From CAIVVT01 sp963757265 (GTDB lineage Bacteria; Acidobacteriota; Terriglobia; Bryobacterales; Bryobacteraceae), in contig CAVWRA010000011.1 of assembly GCA_963757265.1 (NCBI GenBank), positions 186,001-250,000 of the forward strand: a stretch of DNA of 64,000 nucleotides, read 5' to 3'. This document shows positions 18,945 to 29,300 of the stretch, piece after piece; position 1 is the first letter of the stretch, and every line of letters starts with the position of its first letter. Made by a program: the position numbers and the translations under genes. The notes beneath the pieces were generated by a model that searched no databases, was not told the DNA's origin, and saw only the letters and a list, made by a program, of their open reading frames with translations.

Positions 18945-19755
18945 TCTCCTGGCCGCGGCCCTGCTGGCATTCGGCGCGAGCCTGTGTGCCGACACGCCCG
19001 ACGAGCGCACGCCGCGCGAACTGGAGCAGGTGGGAGTTACCGAGCATCTCAACGAGAAGGTGGATCTGAATCTCACCTTCATCGCCGAGGATGGCTATCC
19101 GCACGCATTGAAAGAGTACTTTCACGCCGGTCGGCCGGTGATCCTCAACCTGGTTTATTACACCTGCAAGATGCTGTGCAACGTCGTGCTGAACGCCCAG
19201 GTGCATTCCTTGCGCCAGCTCGACTGGACGCCCGGCGACCAGTATGAGATCGTGACCGTCAGCATTGATCCGGCGGAGAACTTCCAGCTGGCGCGCGATA
19301 AGAAGGCGGCCTATCTGGAGAGCTTCGGGCGGCCCGCGCCGGGCTGGCACTTTCTCACCGACAACGCGGACCATGCGCGCCGGCTCGCCTCCCAGGTGGG
19401 TTTCGGCTACAAGTTCGACGCCCAGACCGGCCAGTTCGCGCACGCCGCCGTGGTCTTCATCCTGAGCCCGGAGGGCCGCGTTTGCCGCTATCTCTACGGC
19501 GTCCAGTTCAAGCCGTTGGACATTCGCCTGGGTCTGACCGAAGCGGCGCGGGAGCGCTTCGGCGTCACCGACAGGATTCTGCTCTACTGCTACCACTACG
19601 ACCCCGTGGCCAGGGGCTACGTGCCGTTCGCGGAAAACCTGATGCGCGCCGGCGGCGTGCTGACTGTCCTCATCCTGGCTCTTGTCTTGTATAGCCTGTG
19701 GCGCCGTGAGCGGATCACTGCGGCGGCGTCGCGGGGAATGGTGACTGCCAAATGA
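18922..19755 (+). CDS. sco: SCO1/SenC-type copper chaperone for CuA assembly
   Basis: Thioredoxin-fold, membrane-bound, extracytoplasmic copper protein that delivers copper to the CuA site of oxidase subunit II. The signal peptide occupies about residues 1-23, and the copper-binding CxxxC is CKMLC within VILNLVYYTCKMLCNVVLNA. A distal histidine candidate (FAHAAVVFILSPEGRV) and a C-terminal membrane segment (ENLMRAGGVLTVLILALVLYS) are present. I chose the ATG at 18922 because the signal peptide begins there, although the frame opens earlier at a TTG. The stop overlaps the ctaC ATG (ATGA), consistent with its role for that subunit. Confidence 0.9.
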   Translation: MRLLRKSSLLAAALLAFGASLCADTPDERTPRELEQVGVTEHLNEKVDLNLTFIAEDGYPHALKEYFHAGRPVILNLVYYTCKMLCNVVLNAQVHSLRQLDWTPGDQYEIVTVSIDPAENFQLARDKKAAYLESFGRPAPGWHFLTDNADHARRLASQVGFGYKFDAQTGQFAHAAVVFILSPEGRVCRYLYGVQFKPLDIRLGLTEAARERFGVTDRILLYCYHYDPVARGYVPFAENLMRAGGVLTVLILALVLYSLWRRERITAAASRGMVTAK

Positions 19756-20693
19756 ATTGGTTCGAGAGATTCCTGCTGCCCCACGCGGCCGCAACCCACG
19801 CCAGTGACGTAGATGGGCTCTTTATGTTCATCATCTACCTCACTATCTTTTTCTTTCTCTTTAACAGTGCCCTGGCCTTCTACGCGGCCCGCCGCTGGCG
19901 CCGGCGCTCGGCCGAAGACGTCACGCCGCACGTCACCCATAACACGCGGATGGAACTCATCTGGAGTATCATCCCGCTGCTCGTCGTGATGATGATCTTC
20001 TTCTGGGGCTTTAAGGGTTACATCAAGGCGTCCGTGGCTCCCAATGACGCTATGGAGATTGTCGTGACCGCGAAGAAATGGGTCTGGCAGTTCGAGTATC
20101 CCGACGGCACCCGCACGCTCAATGAGCTGCATGTGCCTTTGAACAAACCCGTAAAGCTGGTGATGCACTCCGAGGACGTCATTCATAGCTTTTTCGTCCC
20201 TAGTTTTCGTCTGAAGCGCGATGTCATTCCCGGCCGTTACACGCAACTCTGGTTCACGGCCACCGAGCCCGGCGTCCAGCAGGTCTTCTGCGCCGAGTAT
20301 TGCGGCAAAGGCCACTCCGACATGCTCGCCAAGATTTTCGTCGACACCGACGAGCAGTATGAGACCTTCCTGCGCGAAGGCGACGAGCAGGTGCGCCAGA
20401 TGCCGCTCAAGGATCTCGGCCGGCTGGTCTACGAGAACAAGGGCTGTGCTACCTGTCACTCCATCGACGGCACCCGAAGCCAGGGCCCTTCCTGGAAAGG
20501 CATCTATGGCCAGATGCAGATCGACGCCAGTGGCAAGACTCACCTGGTCGACGAAAACTACATTCGGCAGTGTATTCTCTTTCCGCTCTCGATCACCGTG
20601 CAGGGCTATCAGCCGATCATGCCGACCTTCCAGGGTCTATTGCGCGAGCGCGAGATCCTGGGCGCGATCGAGTACATCAAGTCGTTGAAGTAA
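19752..20693 (+). CDS. ctaC: Cytochrome c oxidase subunit II with fused cytochrome c (caa3-type)
   Basis: Receives electrons at the CuA centre and passes them to subunit I. After two N-terminal membrane segments (about 23-44 and 68-87), the cupredoxin domain shows all CuA ligands: H145, C180, E182 (backbone ligand), C184, H188 and M191. A C-terminal cytochrome c domain carries CATCH (232-236), so the oxidase is caa3-type and can take electrons directly from ACIII without a soluble cytochrome. 313 residues. Confidence 0.95.
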   Translation: MNWFERFLLPHAAATHASDVDGLFMFIIYLTIFFFLFNSALAFYAARRWRRRSAEDVTPHVTHNTRMELIWSIIPLLVVMMIFFWGFKGYIKASVAPNDAMEIVVTAKKWVWQFEYPDGTRTLNELHVPLNKPVKLVMHSEDVIHSFFVPSFRLKRDVIPGRYTQLWFTATEPGVQQVFCAEYCGKGHSDMLAKIFVDTDEQYETFLREGDEQVRQMPLKDLGRLVYENKGCATCHSIDGTRSQGPSWKGIYGQMQIDASGKTHLVDENYIRQCILFPLSITVQGYQPIMPTFQGLLREREILGAIEYIKSLK

Positions 20694-20724
20694 TCGGCCA
20701 TTCTTACAAGGAGGAATTACACCC

Positions 20725-22380
<1,656 letters not shown>

Positions 22381-22424
22381 ACGCACGCGGACCCACGCGA
22401 CTTGATAGCTGAGAGAAATCCACC

Positions 22425-23093
22425 ATGAGCGAAGCCACCACGACCCTCCCCGCCGCACCCGAAAATCCGCCGTTCCTGCAGCATCACTACCGCGCCATGG
22501 GCCAGCAGTTCGATGCCGGCAAGATCGGCATGTGGCTCTTCCTGGTCACCGAAGTGCTCCTCTTCGGCGGCCTCTTTGTCGGCTACGCGATCATGCACGC
22601 CAAGCACGCCGCGGCCTTCTTTGAGGCCCATCATCAGCTCAGCCGCACCCTCGGCACGGTGAACACGGTCGTGCTGCTGGTTTCGAGCTTCACCATGGTG
22701 CTGGCCGTCTGGTCGGCCCAGACCTCGAAACGCAAGCTTCTGATCCTGTTTTTAACCCTGACGCTCCTCTGCGCCGCCACATTCATGGTTGTCAAGGGCT
22801 TCGAGTACCACCACAAGTTCGCCGAAGGTCTGCTGCCCGGCAATTTCTACACCCATCGCGGCGACACCGTGCCCGGCCAGTTCATGTTCTTCAGCTTCTA
22901 TTTCATGATGACCGGCCTGCACGGCATCCACGTCCTGTGCGGCATGGGGGCCATCTCGTGGCTGCTCCGGCGCGCGATTCGCGGCCACTTCTCGTCCGCT
23001 TACTACAATCCGGTCGATCTGGTCGGTCTCTACTGGCACCTGGTGGACATGGTCTGGATCTACCTCTTCCCACTCTTGTATCTGATCTCCTGA
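22425..23093 (+). CDS. ctaE: Cytochrome c oxidase subunit III
   Basis: A 222-residue membrane subunit with about five helices. Motifs include GKIGMWLFLVTEVLLFGGLF, FFSFYFMMTGLHGIHVLCG and the C-terminal YWHLVDMVWIYLFPLLYL. It stabilises subunit I. It lies 44 bp after ctaD, and the gap contains a weak GAGAG ribosome site. Confidence 0.95.
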   Translation: MSEATTTLPAAPENPPFLQHHYRAMGQQFDAGKIGMWLFLVTEVLLFGGLFVGYAIMHAKHAAAFFEAHHQLSRTLGTVNTVVLLVSSFTMVLAVWSAQTSKRKLLILFLTLTLLCAATFMVVKGFEYHHKFAEGLLPGNFYTHRGDTVPGQFMFFSFYFMMTGLHGIHVLCGMGAISWLLRRAIRGHFSSAYYNPVDLVGLYWHLVDMVWIYLFPLLYLIS

Positions 23094-23108
23094 AGGAGCC
23101 CCGGCGTC

Positions 23109-23522
23109 ATGGAACACATCACCGTTGGACAACCCGCCGCGGCCCACTCTCATCCCGTCACCGGGCCCCGCACCTACGCCCTCGTCCTGCTCGCCCTGCT
23201 CACGCTGACGGCCCTCACCGTCACCGCCGCGGGCATCAACTTCGGGCCTTACAACATGGTCATCGCGCTCGTCATCGCCACTGTCAAGGCCTCGCTCGTG
23301 GCGCTCTTCTTCATGCACCTGCGCCACGACAGGCTCAGCGCCGTGATCTTCCTCACCGGCCTCCTCTTCCTGGCCCTGTTTATGATCTTCACCCTGTTCG
23401 ATATCAATACGCGCACCCCGCTGTTCCCCGACAACCTCAAGGAACCGGTCAAGGAATTTCCCGGCGCGCCCTTGAACAAGCCCGTCCAGCCCTCCACCGG
23501 CGCCGCGCCCGCCGGCTCCTGA
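23109..23522 (+). CDS. ctaF: Cytochrome c oxidase subunit IV (small membrane subunit)
   Basis: 137 residues with three membrane segments. The SLVALFFMHLRHDR motif is characteristic of the caa3 subunit IV family, and the C-terminus is proline/alanine-rich. It is the last gene of the act-cta operon. It follows ctaE by 15 bp with a GAAGGAG site, and the next gene is on the other strand. No clear stem-loop terminator was found in the short gap that follows. Confidence 0.92.
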   Translation: MEHITVGQPAAAHSHPVTGPRTYALVLLALLTLTALTVTAAGINFGPYNMVIALVIATVKASLVALFFMHLRHDRLSAVIFLTGLLFLALFMIFTLFDINTRTPLFPDNLKEPVKEFPGAPLNKPVQPSTGAAPAGS

Positions 23523-23581
23523 TCCGCACGGCGATCTTATTGTCCAGGATGTCTGATTGCCTTTTTGCGAGTGAGAGACGC

Positions 23582-23929
23582 TCAACCCTCCACAAACGCC
23601 TTCAGCCTCGCCAGCGCCAGATCCCACTCCTCGGAGACCAGATCCAGGTATTCCCGGGCATCTTCCATCGGCCGCGGGTCGAGTTGAAACCGGCTCTCGC
23701 GGCCCGCGCGGATGCTGTGCACGATCTTCACCTTCTCGAGCATCCGCAGATGTTTGGTGATCGCCTGCCGGCTCAGCCGCTCCCCCCTGGTGAGCTGCGC
23801 GATCGACCTCGGCTCCCCGCCGGCCAGCTTCGCCACCAGCCGCAGCCGCGTCTCGTCGCCCAGCGCCGCAAACACTGGCGCCTGCGCCCTGCGCCGCGCC
23901 GGCGTGCGGCTAAGGCTTCTCCGCGACAT
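23582..23929 (-). CDS. ArsR-family winged-helix transcriptional regulator
   Basis: 115 residues, nearly all a winged-helix domain (APVFAALGDETRLRLVAKLA, then LSRQAITKHLRMLEKVKIV). No ArsR-type metal-binding cysteine motif is seen, so it probably belongs to the metal-independent group that pairs with SRPBCC proteins. It is the second gene of a two-gene unit: its start overlaps the SRPBCC stop by 20 bp, so the two are translationally coupled. A perfect palindrome just upstream of the first gene is its probable operator. Confidence 0.88.
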   Translation of the reverse strand: MSRRSLSRTPARRRAQAPVFAALGDETRLRLVAKLAGGEPRSIAQLTRGERLSRQAITKHLRMLEKVKIVHSIRAGRESRFQLDPRPMEDAREYLDLVSEEWDLALARLKAFVEG

Positions 23930-24362
23930 AGCCCTCGATGTTCTTCATCTGCTGCGCCCAGCCGCCGTCGTTCCTGCGGAATGCCTCCGCGCGCCGGCTC
24001 TCGGGGACGTTCTCGAAGCCCGACTCCGTCAGCGTCAGCAGCGTGCCGCCCGCGCTCTTCTCCAGCCTGAACTCGACCAGCGTCGGCGTCTCCTTCGAAT
24101 AATCGATTTTTGGATCGACGGAATACGGGTGCCAGGTGAACGAAAACAGCCGCTGCGCCTCCATCTTCTGCACCGTGGCCTCCCATTTCACGTGCTCGTA
24201 GCCCGGCCAGGTGATCCTGCCGCGTGCCATCTGGCCCACCACGAACGGACCCTCCAGCTTCACCCGAAACCACTCGCCGAACTCCCGGTAATCCGTCAGC
24301 GCCCGCCACACCCGCTCAACCGGCGCCTTGAGTTCAATCCGCTTCTCAATCCGGTTTTCCAT
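23910..24362 (-). CDS. SRPBCC / AHSA1-type ligand-binding protein
   Basis: 150-residue helix-grip protein (START-like fold) with a typical N-terminus (IEKRIELKAPVERVWRALTDYREFGEWF) and C-terminus (GGTLLTLTESGFENVPESRR...GGWAQQMKNIEGYV). These bind hydrophobic ligands; no ligand can be predicted. Here the SRPBCC gene comes first, whereas the commoner order is regulator first. Confidence 0.88.
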   Translation of the reverse strand: MENRIEKRIELKAPVERVWRALTDYREFGEWFRVKLEGPFVVGQMARGRITWPGYEHVKWEATVQKMEAQRLFSFTWHPYSVDPKIDYSKETPTLVEFRLEKSAGGTLLTLTESGFENVPESRRAEAFRRNDGGWAQQMKNIEGYVAEKP

Positions 24363-24368
24363 CCTTAC

Positions 24369-24384
24369 GCAACCTCCAGGTTGC
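24369..24384. promoter_or_regulatory. Palindromic operator candidate for the SRPBCC-arsR unit
   Basis: A perfect inverted repeat, GCAACCT-CC-AGGTTGC, starting 7 bp upstream of the SRPBCC start and immediately downstream of a predicted -10 box. Its position and symmetry suit repression by the ArsR-type product of the second gene. GCAACC-type half-sites are, to my recollection, usual for regulators that pair with SRPBCC genes. Confidence 0.6.
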
Positions 24385-24386
24385 AG

Positions 24387-24414
24387 ATTACACCAAGCCG
24401 GTACAAACAGGCAA
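24387..24414 (-). promoter_or_regulatory. Predicted promoter of the SRPBCC-arsR unit
   Basis: On the minus strand, TTGCCT (24409-24414) and TGTAAT (24387-24392) are separated by 16 bp, giving a start point a few bases inside the palindromic operator. The -35 box overlaps one arm of the stem-loop at 24404-24433. Confidence 0.45.
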
Positions 24415-24433
24415 CCCTTTCATTGCCTGTTTG
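24404..24433. repeat. Perfect 11-bp inverted repeat with 8-nt loop
   Basis: CAAACAGGCAA and TTGCCTGTTTG are exact complements around an 8-nt spacer. It sits between the toxin stop and the SRPBCC start, over the predicted -35 box, and one arm contains GCAACC. It could be a second regulator site or a terminator for the upstream toxin-antitoxin unit. It lacks a U-run on either strand. Confidence 0.55.
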
Positions 24434-24490
24434 CGATGTGGCGGATCTGTTTACCTGCAGCGGGTCATGTGCTGGGTAGTCCCGCCACTC

Positions 24491-24799
24491 TCACTCGAAG
24501 CGGCGTGTAAGAAAGCCTGGGATGTCTCGCGACCCTTGAGTCACAGCGACGATCTCGACCGGCTTGCGCCTTTCTGCGCGATAGATGATCACGTAAGCGC
24601 CTTCTGTCCAAAACAACAGCGGGAAGCCGGTGAGATCCTCGCGGCGATGCCCGATGCCCGGTCTCCGCGCAATCGTCTCGAAGGCCTCGAAGAGTGTTGC
24701 GATCCAGCGATCAGCCGCGTCAACGCTATCTGCTGCGATGTACTCCCAGATCTCTTCCAGATCGAGAGTTGCATCGGCGCCGAGGACGTATCCGCTCAC
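24491..24799 (-). CDS. ParE/RelE-family toxin
   Basis: 102 residues with the RelE/ParE fold pattern: an N-terminal helix rich in E/D (ATLDLEEIWEYIAADS), RRPGIGHRREDL, then the core strands YVIIYRAERRKPVEIVAVTQGSRD. It starts at a GTG that overlaps the antitoxin stop (GTGA), the usual coupled arrangement. Members either poison gyrase (ParE) or cleave ribosome-bound mRNA (RelE). The ParD-like partner favours ParE, but the sequence alone does not settle it. Confidence 0.85.
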   Translation of the reverse strand: MSGYVLGADATLDLEEIWEYIAADSVDAADRWIATLFEAFETIARRPGIGHRREDLTGFPLLFWTEGAYVIIYRAERRKPVEIVAVTQGSRDIPGFLTRRFE

Positions 24800-25062
24800 G
24801 CCCGGCGTTTCCGGCTCTGCTGGAACTTGCGCCTCAGTCTGGCGAGCGCTTCAGCCGAACCGACGCTCTCGCCTCTGTCCAGGGCCGCGAGACGCCGCCC
24901 GATTTCCGCATTGAAGTCCGCCAACCGCGCCTCGTACGTCCGGTCGCGCTCTTCCAACAGGCGCAGCGCCTCGCGGACAACTTCGCTGGCGGAGTTGTAT
25001 CGGCCGGTCTGCACCTTGGCGTTGACGAACTTCTCGAGTTCTGGCGTCAGTGAGACGTTCAT
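24796..25062 (-). CDS. ParD-like ribbon-helix-helix antitoxin
   Basis: 88 residues, starting MNVSLTPELEKFVNAKV and continuing GRYNSASEVVREALRLLEE, the classic ParD/RHH N-terminus. The charged C-terminal half is the presumed toxin-binding tail. The frame stays open upstream, but the ATG at 25062 matches the family start and lies about 13 bp after the predicted transcription start. It would repress its own promoter through the palindrome at 25100-25114. Confidence 0.87.
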   Translation of the reverse strand: MNVSLTPELEKFVNAKVQTGRYNSASEVVREALRLLEERDRTYEARLADFNAEIGRRLAALDRGESVGSAEALARLRRKFQQSRKRRA

Positions 25063-25081
25063 GGGGCCACCCCGCATCACG

Positions 25082-25110
25082 ATCCTATCGATAATAACGA
25101 AGATTGTCAA
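25082..25110 (-). promoter_or_regulatory. Sigma-70-type promoter of the toxin-antitoxin operon
   Basis: On the minus strand, a consensus TTGACA (25105-25110) is followed after 17 bp by TAGGAT (25082-25087). The antitoxin ATG is at 25062. This is the clearest promoter in the window. Confidence 0.75.
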
Positions 25111-25114
25111 TCTT
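25100..25114. promoter_or_regulatory. Palindromic operator overlapping the toxin-antitoxin promoter
   Basis: AAGATTG-T-CAATCTT, a perfect 15-bp palindrome that covers the -35 box. A ribbon-helix-helix antitoxin dimer binding here would block polymerase, giving autoregulation. Confidence 0.65.
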
Positions 25115-25297
25115 TGGTATTTCCCCGCCGGCCCGCGCGGCGCATTAGAGAGCATGTCACCAGCCGTAGGGCATAGGTCCTGGAGAAGGAACCTTCGTGA
25201 ACGGTCGGCCGGCAGGCGGCCGGCGCAACATTCGAATGGGGTCCACTAGATGAAGAAGGAGCAACTGGAGGCGCAGATCGGTGGCAATCTGGGCCAA

Positions 25298-25963
25298 TCA
25301 CGCTGGAGCGGGACTCGGCGTCTCTCCGCGGAGAGCTGCGAGAGCCTCCTGCAGGCGCTCCTGCACAAATCGAAAGTCCGCGTCGGCTTCATCGAAGAAC
25401 GCCTGGTCCAAAGCGATGTCCTTATCCCTGCAGACGAGCTTCGCTACCAGAGTCTGGCGGCCCTCGATTTGCTCAGGGAAGAAGGAAACCGGGTAGTGCG
25501 CGAACCGGTTTCGCAGATTTCGCAACTTCTCCAACCTGCCGATCAACTCGGCTTCGGTGGCCCCATCCAACCTCGCCAGCCTCTTTCGCAGGGACTTCAG
25601 CACCTGAATCTTGGAGGCAAAATTCAACCTATTCCCCTTTAGGAAAAGATCGTCAAAAACCTCGCGGAGCTCTCGGGCCCGGCTGTCCTGAAATGCGTGA
25701 CTCCCCGGGGTATCCGTACCCGGAAAGAAGATCTCCGAGAGCATCCGATCCAGCTCAAATTCCACCGAAAAGCACTGCGCCAAGATGTTCCCTCGAACCT
25801 CGCGGTAAGCACGAGTCTTCTCGACGAATTCCCTCTGGGTGCTCCCGTCGAAGGTCAAGGATTGCCCGGGCAGGAGGGCTATCCATGAATCGCGGGGTGG
25901 CAACTTCCGGTCAGGAGCAGAGGCAGGTACCGCCTCGCCGGGTCGATCCTGTGAGTCCGCCAT
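25298..25963 (-). CDS. Protein with HEPN-type RxxxxH motif, function unknown
   Basis: 221 residues, mostly helical by appearance. Near the C-terminal half is LEKLRNLRNRFAHYP. Its RNRFAH (R151-H156) is the R-x4-H signature of HEPN domains, many of which are RNases in toxin-antitoxin or defence systems. The upstream FSVEFELDRML and RELREVFDDLFLKGNRLNFASKIQVL stretches look like the preceding HEPN helices. There is no adjacent nucleotidyltransferase (MNT) partner. The nearest genes are the separate ParDE-like pair and smc. The assignment rests on the motif only. Confidence 0.65.
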   Translation of the reverse strand: MADSQDRPGEAVPASAPDRKLPPRDSWIALLPGQSLTFDGSTQREFVEKTRAYREVRGNILAQCFSVEFELDRMLSEIFFPGTDTPGSHAFQDSRARELREVFDDLFLKGNRLNFASKIQVLKSLRKRLARLDGATEAELIGRLEKLRNLRNRFAHYPVSFFPEQIEGRQTLVAKLVCRDKDIALDQAFFDEADADFRFVQERLQEALAALRGETPSPAPA

Positions 25964-26380
25964 AGTGTTCTAAGGCTACCTCTGTCCGTCGCAGGGTTCC
26001 ATCGTCCCGGACGGTGAGCGCAGGTCCCCGTTGTCAGCGGATGCCGGTTACGTCGGCCATGGGCAACCCAAAAAGGCCCAAGCCGACTCACCAATCGCGG
26101 CTGGAGAATCCTAGGTCATCCTCGCCGCGGTTTCCCTTCGGGCCCGTCGCCGCTCTTATAATATGTACGTCCAGCCCGAACCCCGGAACGTGGCCGTCCG
26201 CCGCCCGACCACAATCCCTGGTAGTTATTCGATTCCAGCCCCTGAATCATGGGGTGTAGTGCTTGACTTTGGCCTTTGCTCCGGTTACTGTGAAGTCACA
26301 CTCCCCCGAGCGGCCGCGCGGCCGACAAGCAAGTCCGTGCGCGCCGAAGACAATGGCATCGCGTTGAAAGGAAAACGCCA
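25964..26380. other. 417-bp intergenic region upstream of smc
   Basis: Separates the divergent HEPN-motif gene and smc. It contains a TATAAT at 26157-26162 without a convincing -35 partner, and the smc promoter candidate at 26263-26291. No gene, RNA or repeat was recognised. Confidence 0.5.
26263..26291 (+). promoter_or_regulatory. Predicted smc promoter
   Basis: TTGACT (26263-26268), 17-bp spacer, TACTGT (26286-26291), placing the start point about 80 bp before the smc start codon. Confidence 0.5.
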
Positions 26381-29300
26381 TTGCTGATACTCAAACGCAT
26401 TGAAATCCAGGGGTTTAAGTCCTTCTGCGACCGCACCGAGATGCGCTTCTCGGGCAGCGGCGTAGCCGCCGTCGTGGGACCCAACGGCTGCGGCAAATCG
26501 AACCTCAGCGATGCCATTAGTTGGGTTCTCGGCGAACAGTCGGCGAAACTTCTGCGCGGCTCCCACATGGAGGACGTCATCTTCGCCGGTACCCGCGACC
26601 GCAAACCCCTCGGCCTCGCCGTCGTCACCATGACCCTGGTCGATCCGGAAGGCAAGACCGTGATCCCCGGCCAGCGCCTGGAGGCCCCCAAGACTGGCAA
26701 CCCCGCCCCGTCCAATCCCTCCACGGGACAGAGCATCGAAGTCGCCGTCGCCGCCACAACCGCCATCGTCGCCGAGCAGCCTGCCGCGGTCGGGTTCCCC
26801 CCCGACGCCCTGAAAATCGAGCATCTCGACGCCAGTGGCCACAGCGCCGGAAATGGCCATGCCAATGGCAACGGCCACTCCAACGGCTCCGCCATCGCGC
26901 CGGCGCCCGGCCAGGCTGCCGCCGCGGCCCTGCTTCGCCGCGAGCAGGAGATCACCATCACGCGCCGCCTCTTCCGCTCCGGCGAAAGCGAGTACCTCAT
27001 CAACGGCCGCATGGCCCGCCTGCGCGACATTCAGGAACTCTTCATGGGCACGGGCCTGGGCCCCGAGTCCTACGCCATCATCGAGCAGGGTCGCATCGGC
27101 CAGCTCCTCAGCTCCAAGCCGCTCGATCGCCGCGGCATCATCGAGGAAGCCGCCGGCATCAGCAAGTTCAAAACCAAGCGCCGCCTGGCGGAAGCGAAAC
27201 TCGAAGGCGCCCGGCAGAATCTGACCCGCGTTTTCGACATCCTCGAGGAGGTTGGCCGCCAGGTCAACTCGCTCAAGCGCCAGGCCGGCAAGGCGCGGCG
27301 TTATGCAGAGCTGAAAAACGAGCTCGATGGCCAACTGCGCTCGGCGCTCATCGGCCGTTATTATCTGCTGGCACGCGAAACGGAGCGCGTGGGCGGCGAA
27401 CTGCAACACGCCACGCTGGAGTGCCAGCGCCTCCAGGCCGCCGTCGAGAGCGGCGAAAAGGAACTCGCCGCGGCCCGCGAGCGCGGCTACCAGACCGAAG
27501 CGGATCTGGCCGAAGCTCGCAAGCGCCTCTCCGAAGTGCGCCTCGAAATTGAGCGCACGCGCGGCCTGATCGATTCCCAGGCCAAACAGGTCGCCGGTAT
27601 CGAGCAGCGCCTGCAGAGCGGGGAAACCGAAATCGGCCAGCTCACCACGCGCCTGCAAACACTTGAGCAGGAACGCGGGAACTTCAGCTCTTCCTGCACG
27701 GAAATGCAGGCCGGCGCCGAAATCGCCCGCCAGCGCCTGCAGGCCAAGACCGCCGAGCGCGACGCGTTGCAGAGCCAGCTTCGCGAGCGTGAGCAGCACC
27801 TCGAATCCTCCCGCCAGCAGGTGGTCCGGCTGCTCGGCGAAGCCTCGGCTTTGCGCAATCAGCTCGGCCAGATCGATGCCTATGTCGCTTCCATCGACCG
27901 CGACACGGCCCGCGTGCGGAAGGACGAAGAAAGCTCCAGCGCCGAGCTGGCGCGCCTCGAGGCATCCAAGACGGAGTTCAGCCGGACGCTGGCCGCGCGC
28001 CAGCTGGAGCTCGAGTCTCTGGCCGCCCGCCGTTCCCGTGCCGAAGCCGGGCTGTTGGAAGAACGGCAGGCCATCCAGCACACCCGGCGCGACCTCGATG
28101 CGTTGAACTCCGAGACGCAGAGCCTGCGCGCCCGCCGCGATTCGCTGGACCAGATTCTGCAGCATCGCGCCTACGCCAACACTTCGGTCAAGCGCCTGTT
28201 CGCCGCCATCGAGCACAACCAGGTCCCGGGTTTGAAGCCCGTCGGCGTGCTGGCCGACTTTGTCGAGCTGAAGGACCCGCGCTTCGAGCGCGCCACCGAG
28301 GAATTCCTGCACGAGGAGCTCGAATACGTTGTGGTGCGCGACTGGGAAGAGGCCCAGCGCGGCGTTCAACCTGCTGCGCGCCGAATTGGACGGCCGCGCG
28401 ACGTTCCTGGTCGAGCCCGATTTTTCGAATGACGGCTCCGTGGTGCATTCCGCGCCCGTGCCCGAGCCGCCCATCGGCCCGGAAACCGGCATCGTCGGCC
28501 GCTTGTGCGATGGAATTCGTTTCACCAACGGCTTGACCAACGCCCCGGCCGAGTTGGTGCCGCGCCTCGCGCGCTGCTATTTCGCCGAGTCCCGCTCCTG
28601 CGCCGAGCTGCTGGCCTTCGAGTATCCCGATCTCTTTTTCCTGCTCGACGACGGCGTCTGTTATCACGGCCACGCCGTCACCGGCGGCAACAAGACCGCC
28701 AGCGGCCCGCTGGCGATGAAGCGGGAGCTGCGCGAGCTCTCCGTCTCATATGAGAAAAAGCAGCGCGAGGCCGCCGCCGGGCGGGAGCGGCTGGACTCGC
28801 TCGAACAATCGAGCCAGCTTCTGGCCGACGAATTGGAGCTCGTCCGCACCGAGCTGCAGAAGCAGGAAAAGGAGACCTTGCTGCTCGATCAGGAGATGCG
28901 CAAGCTCTCCGAGGAGTCGCGCCGCGCCGCGCAGCGGCTCTCCGCTTCCCGGCTGGAGCTCGATCGCCTGGCCCGCGATTCCGCCCGCACGATCGAGGAG
29001 CGCGAACGCAAACAGGCTCTCGTCGCCGAAAAGGACGAGGCGCGGTCGGCCCTCGAGCGCGCGTTGGAAGACGGGCGCTCCGAGCTCGAGCAGCTGCGCA
29101 TCGGCGTGGCTCAGCTCGCCGAGGAGCATTCCGTGCTGCGGGTCAACCTCGCCGGTCTCGAGGAACGCTGCCGTGGCGTGGAAGACGCCATGGCGCGTCT
29201 CGACCAGCAGCACCGCGAACTCTCCCATCGCCGCGCCAGTCTCGCGGATGAGATCGAGCGTCTTGCTATCGTCCGTACGCGCCTCCTGGACGACAATCTG

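Noticed and set aside
18922..19755. sco gene read from the upstream TTG at 18892
   Set aside because: The ATG at 18922 begins directly with a good signal peptide; the extra ten residues would place charged residues before it.
23523..23581. Rho-independent terminator after ctaF
   Set aside because: No GC-rich stem followed by a T-run could be found in the short gap on either strand.
25250..25642. 130-codon plus-strand frame beginning MKKEQLEAQIGGN
   Set aside because: The start looks protein-like, but most of the frame lies antisense to the HEPN-motif gene and no domain is visible.
26157..26162. Perfect TATAAT box
   Set aside because: No -35 element at 15-19 bp spacing on the plus strand; the site at 26263-26291 is a better smc promoter.
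28355..28370. Programmed +1 ribosomal frameshift in smc
   Set aside because: No slippery codon, stop codon or stimulatory structure typical of recoding sites is evident at the junction; an error or mutation is simpler.
26285..28540. 751-codon open frame on the minus strand
   Set aside because: Antisense shadow of smc; low-information Ala/Leu/Gly/Phe composition and no recognisable motif.
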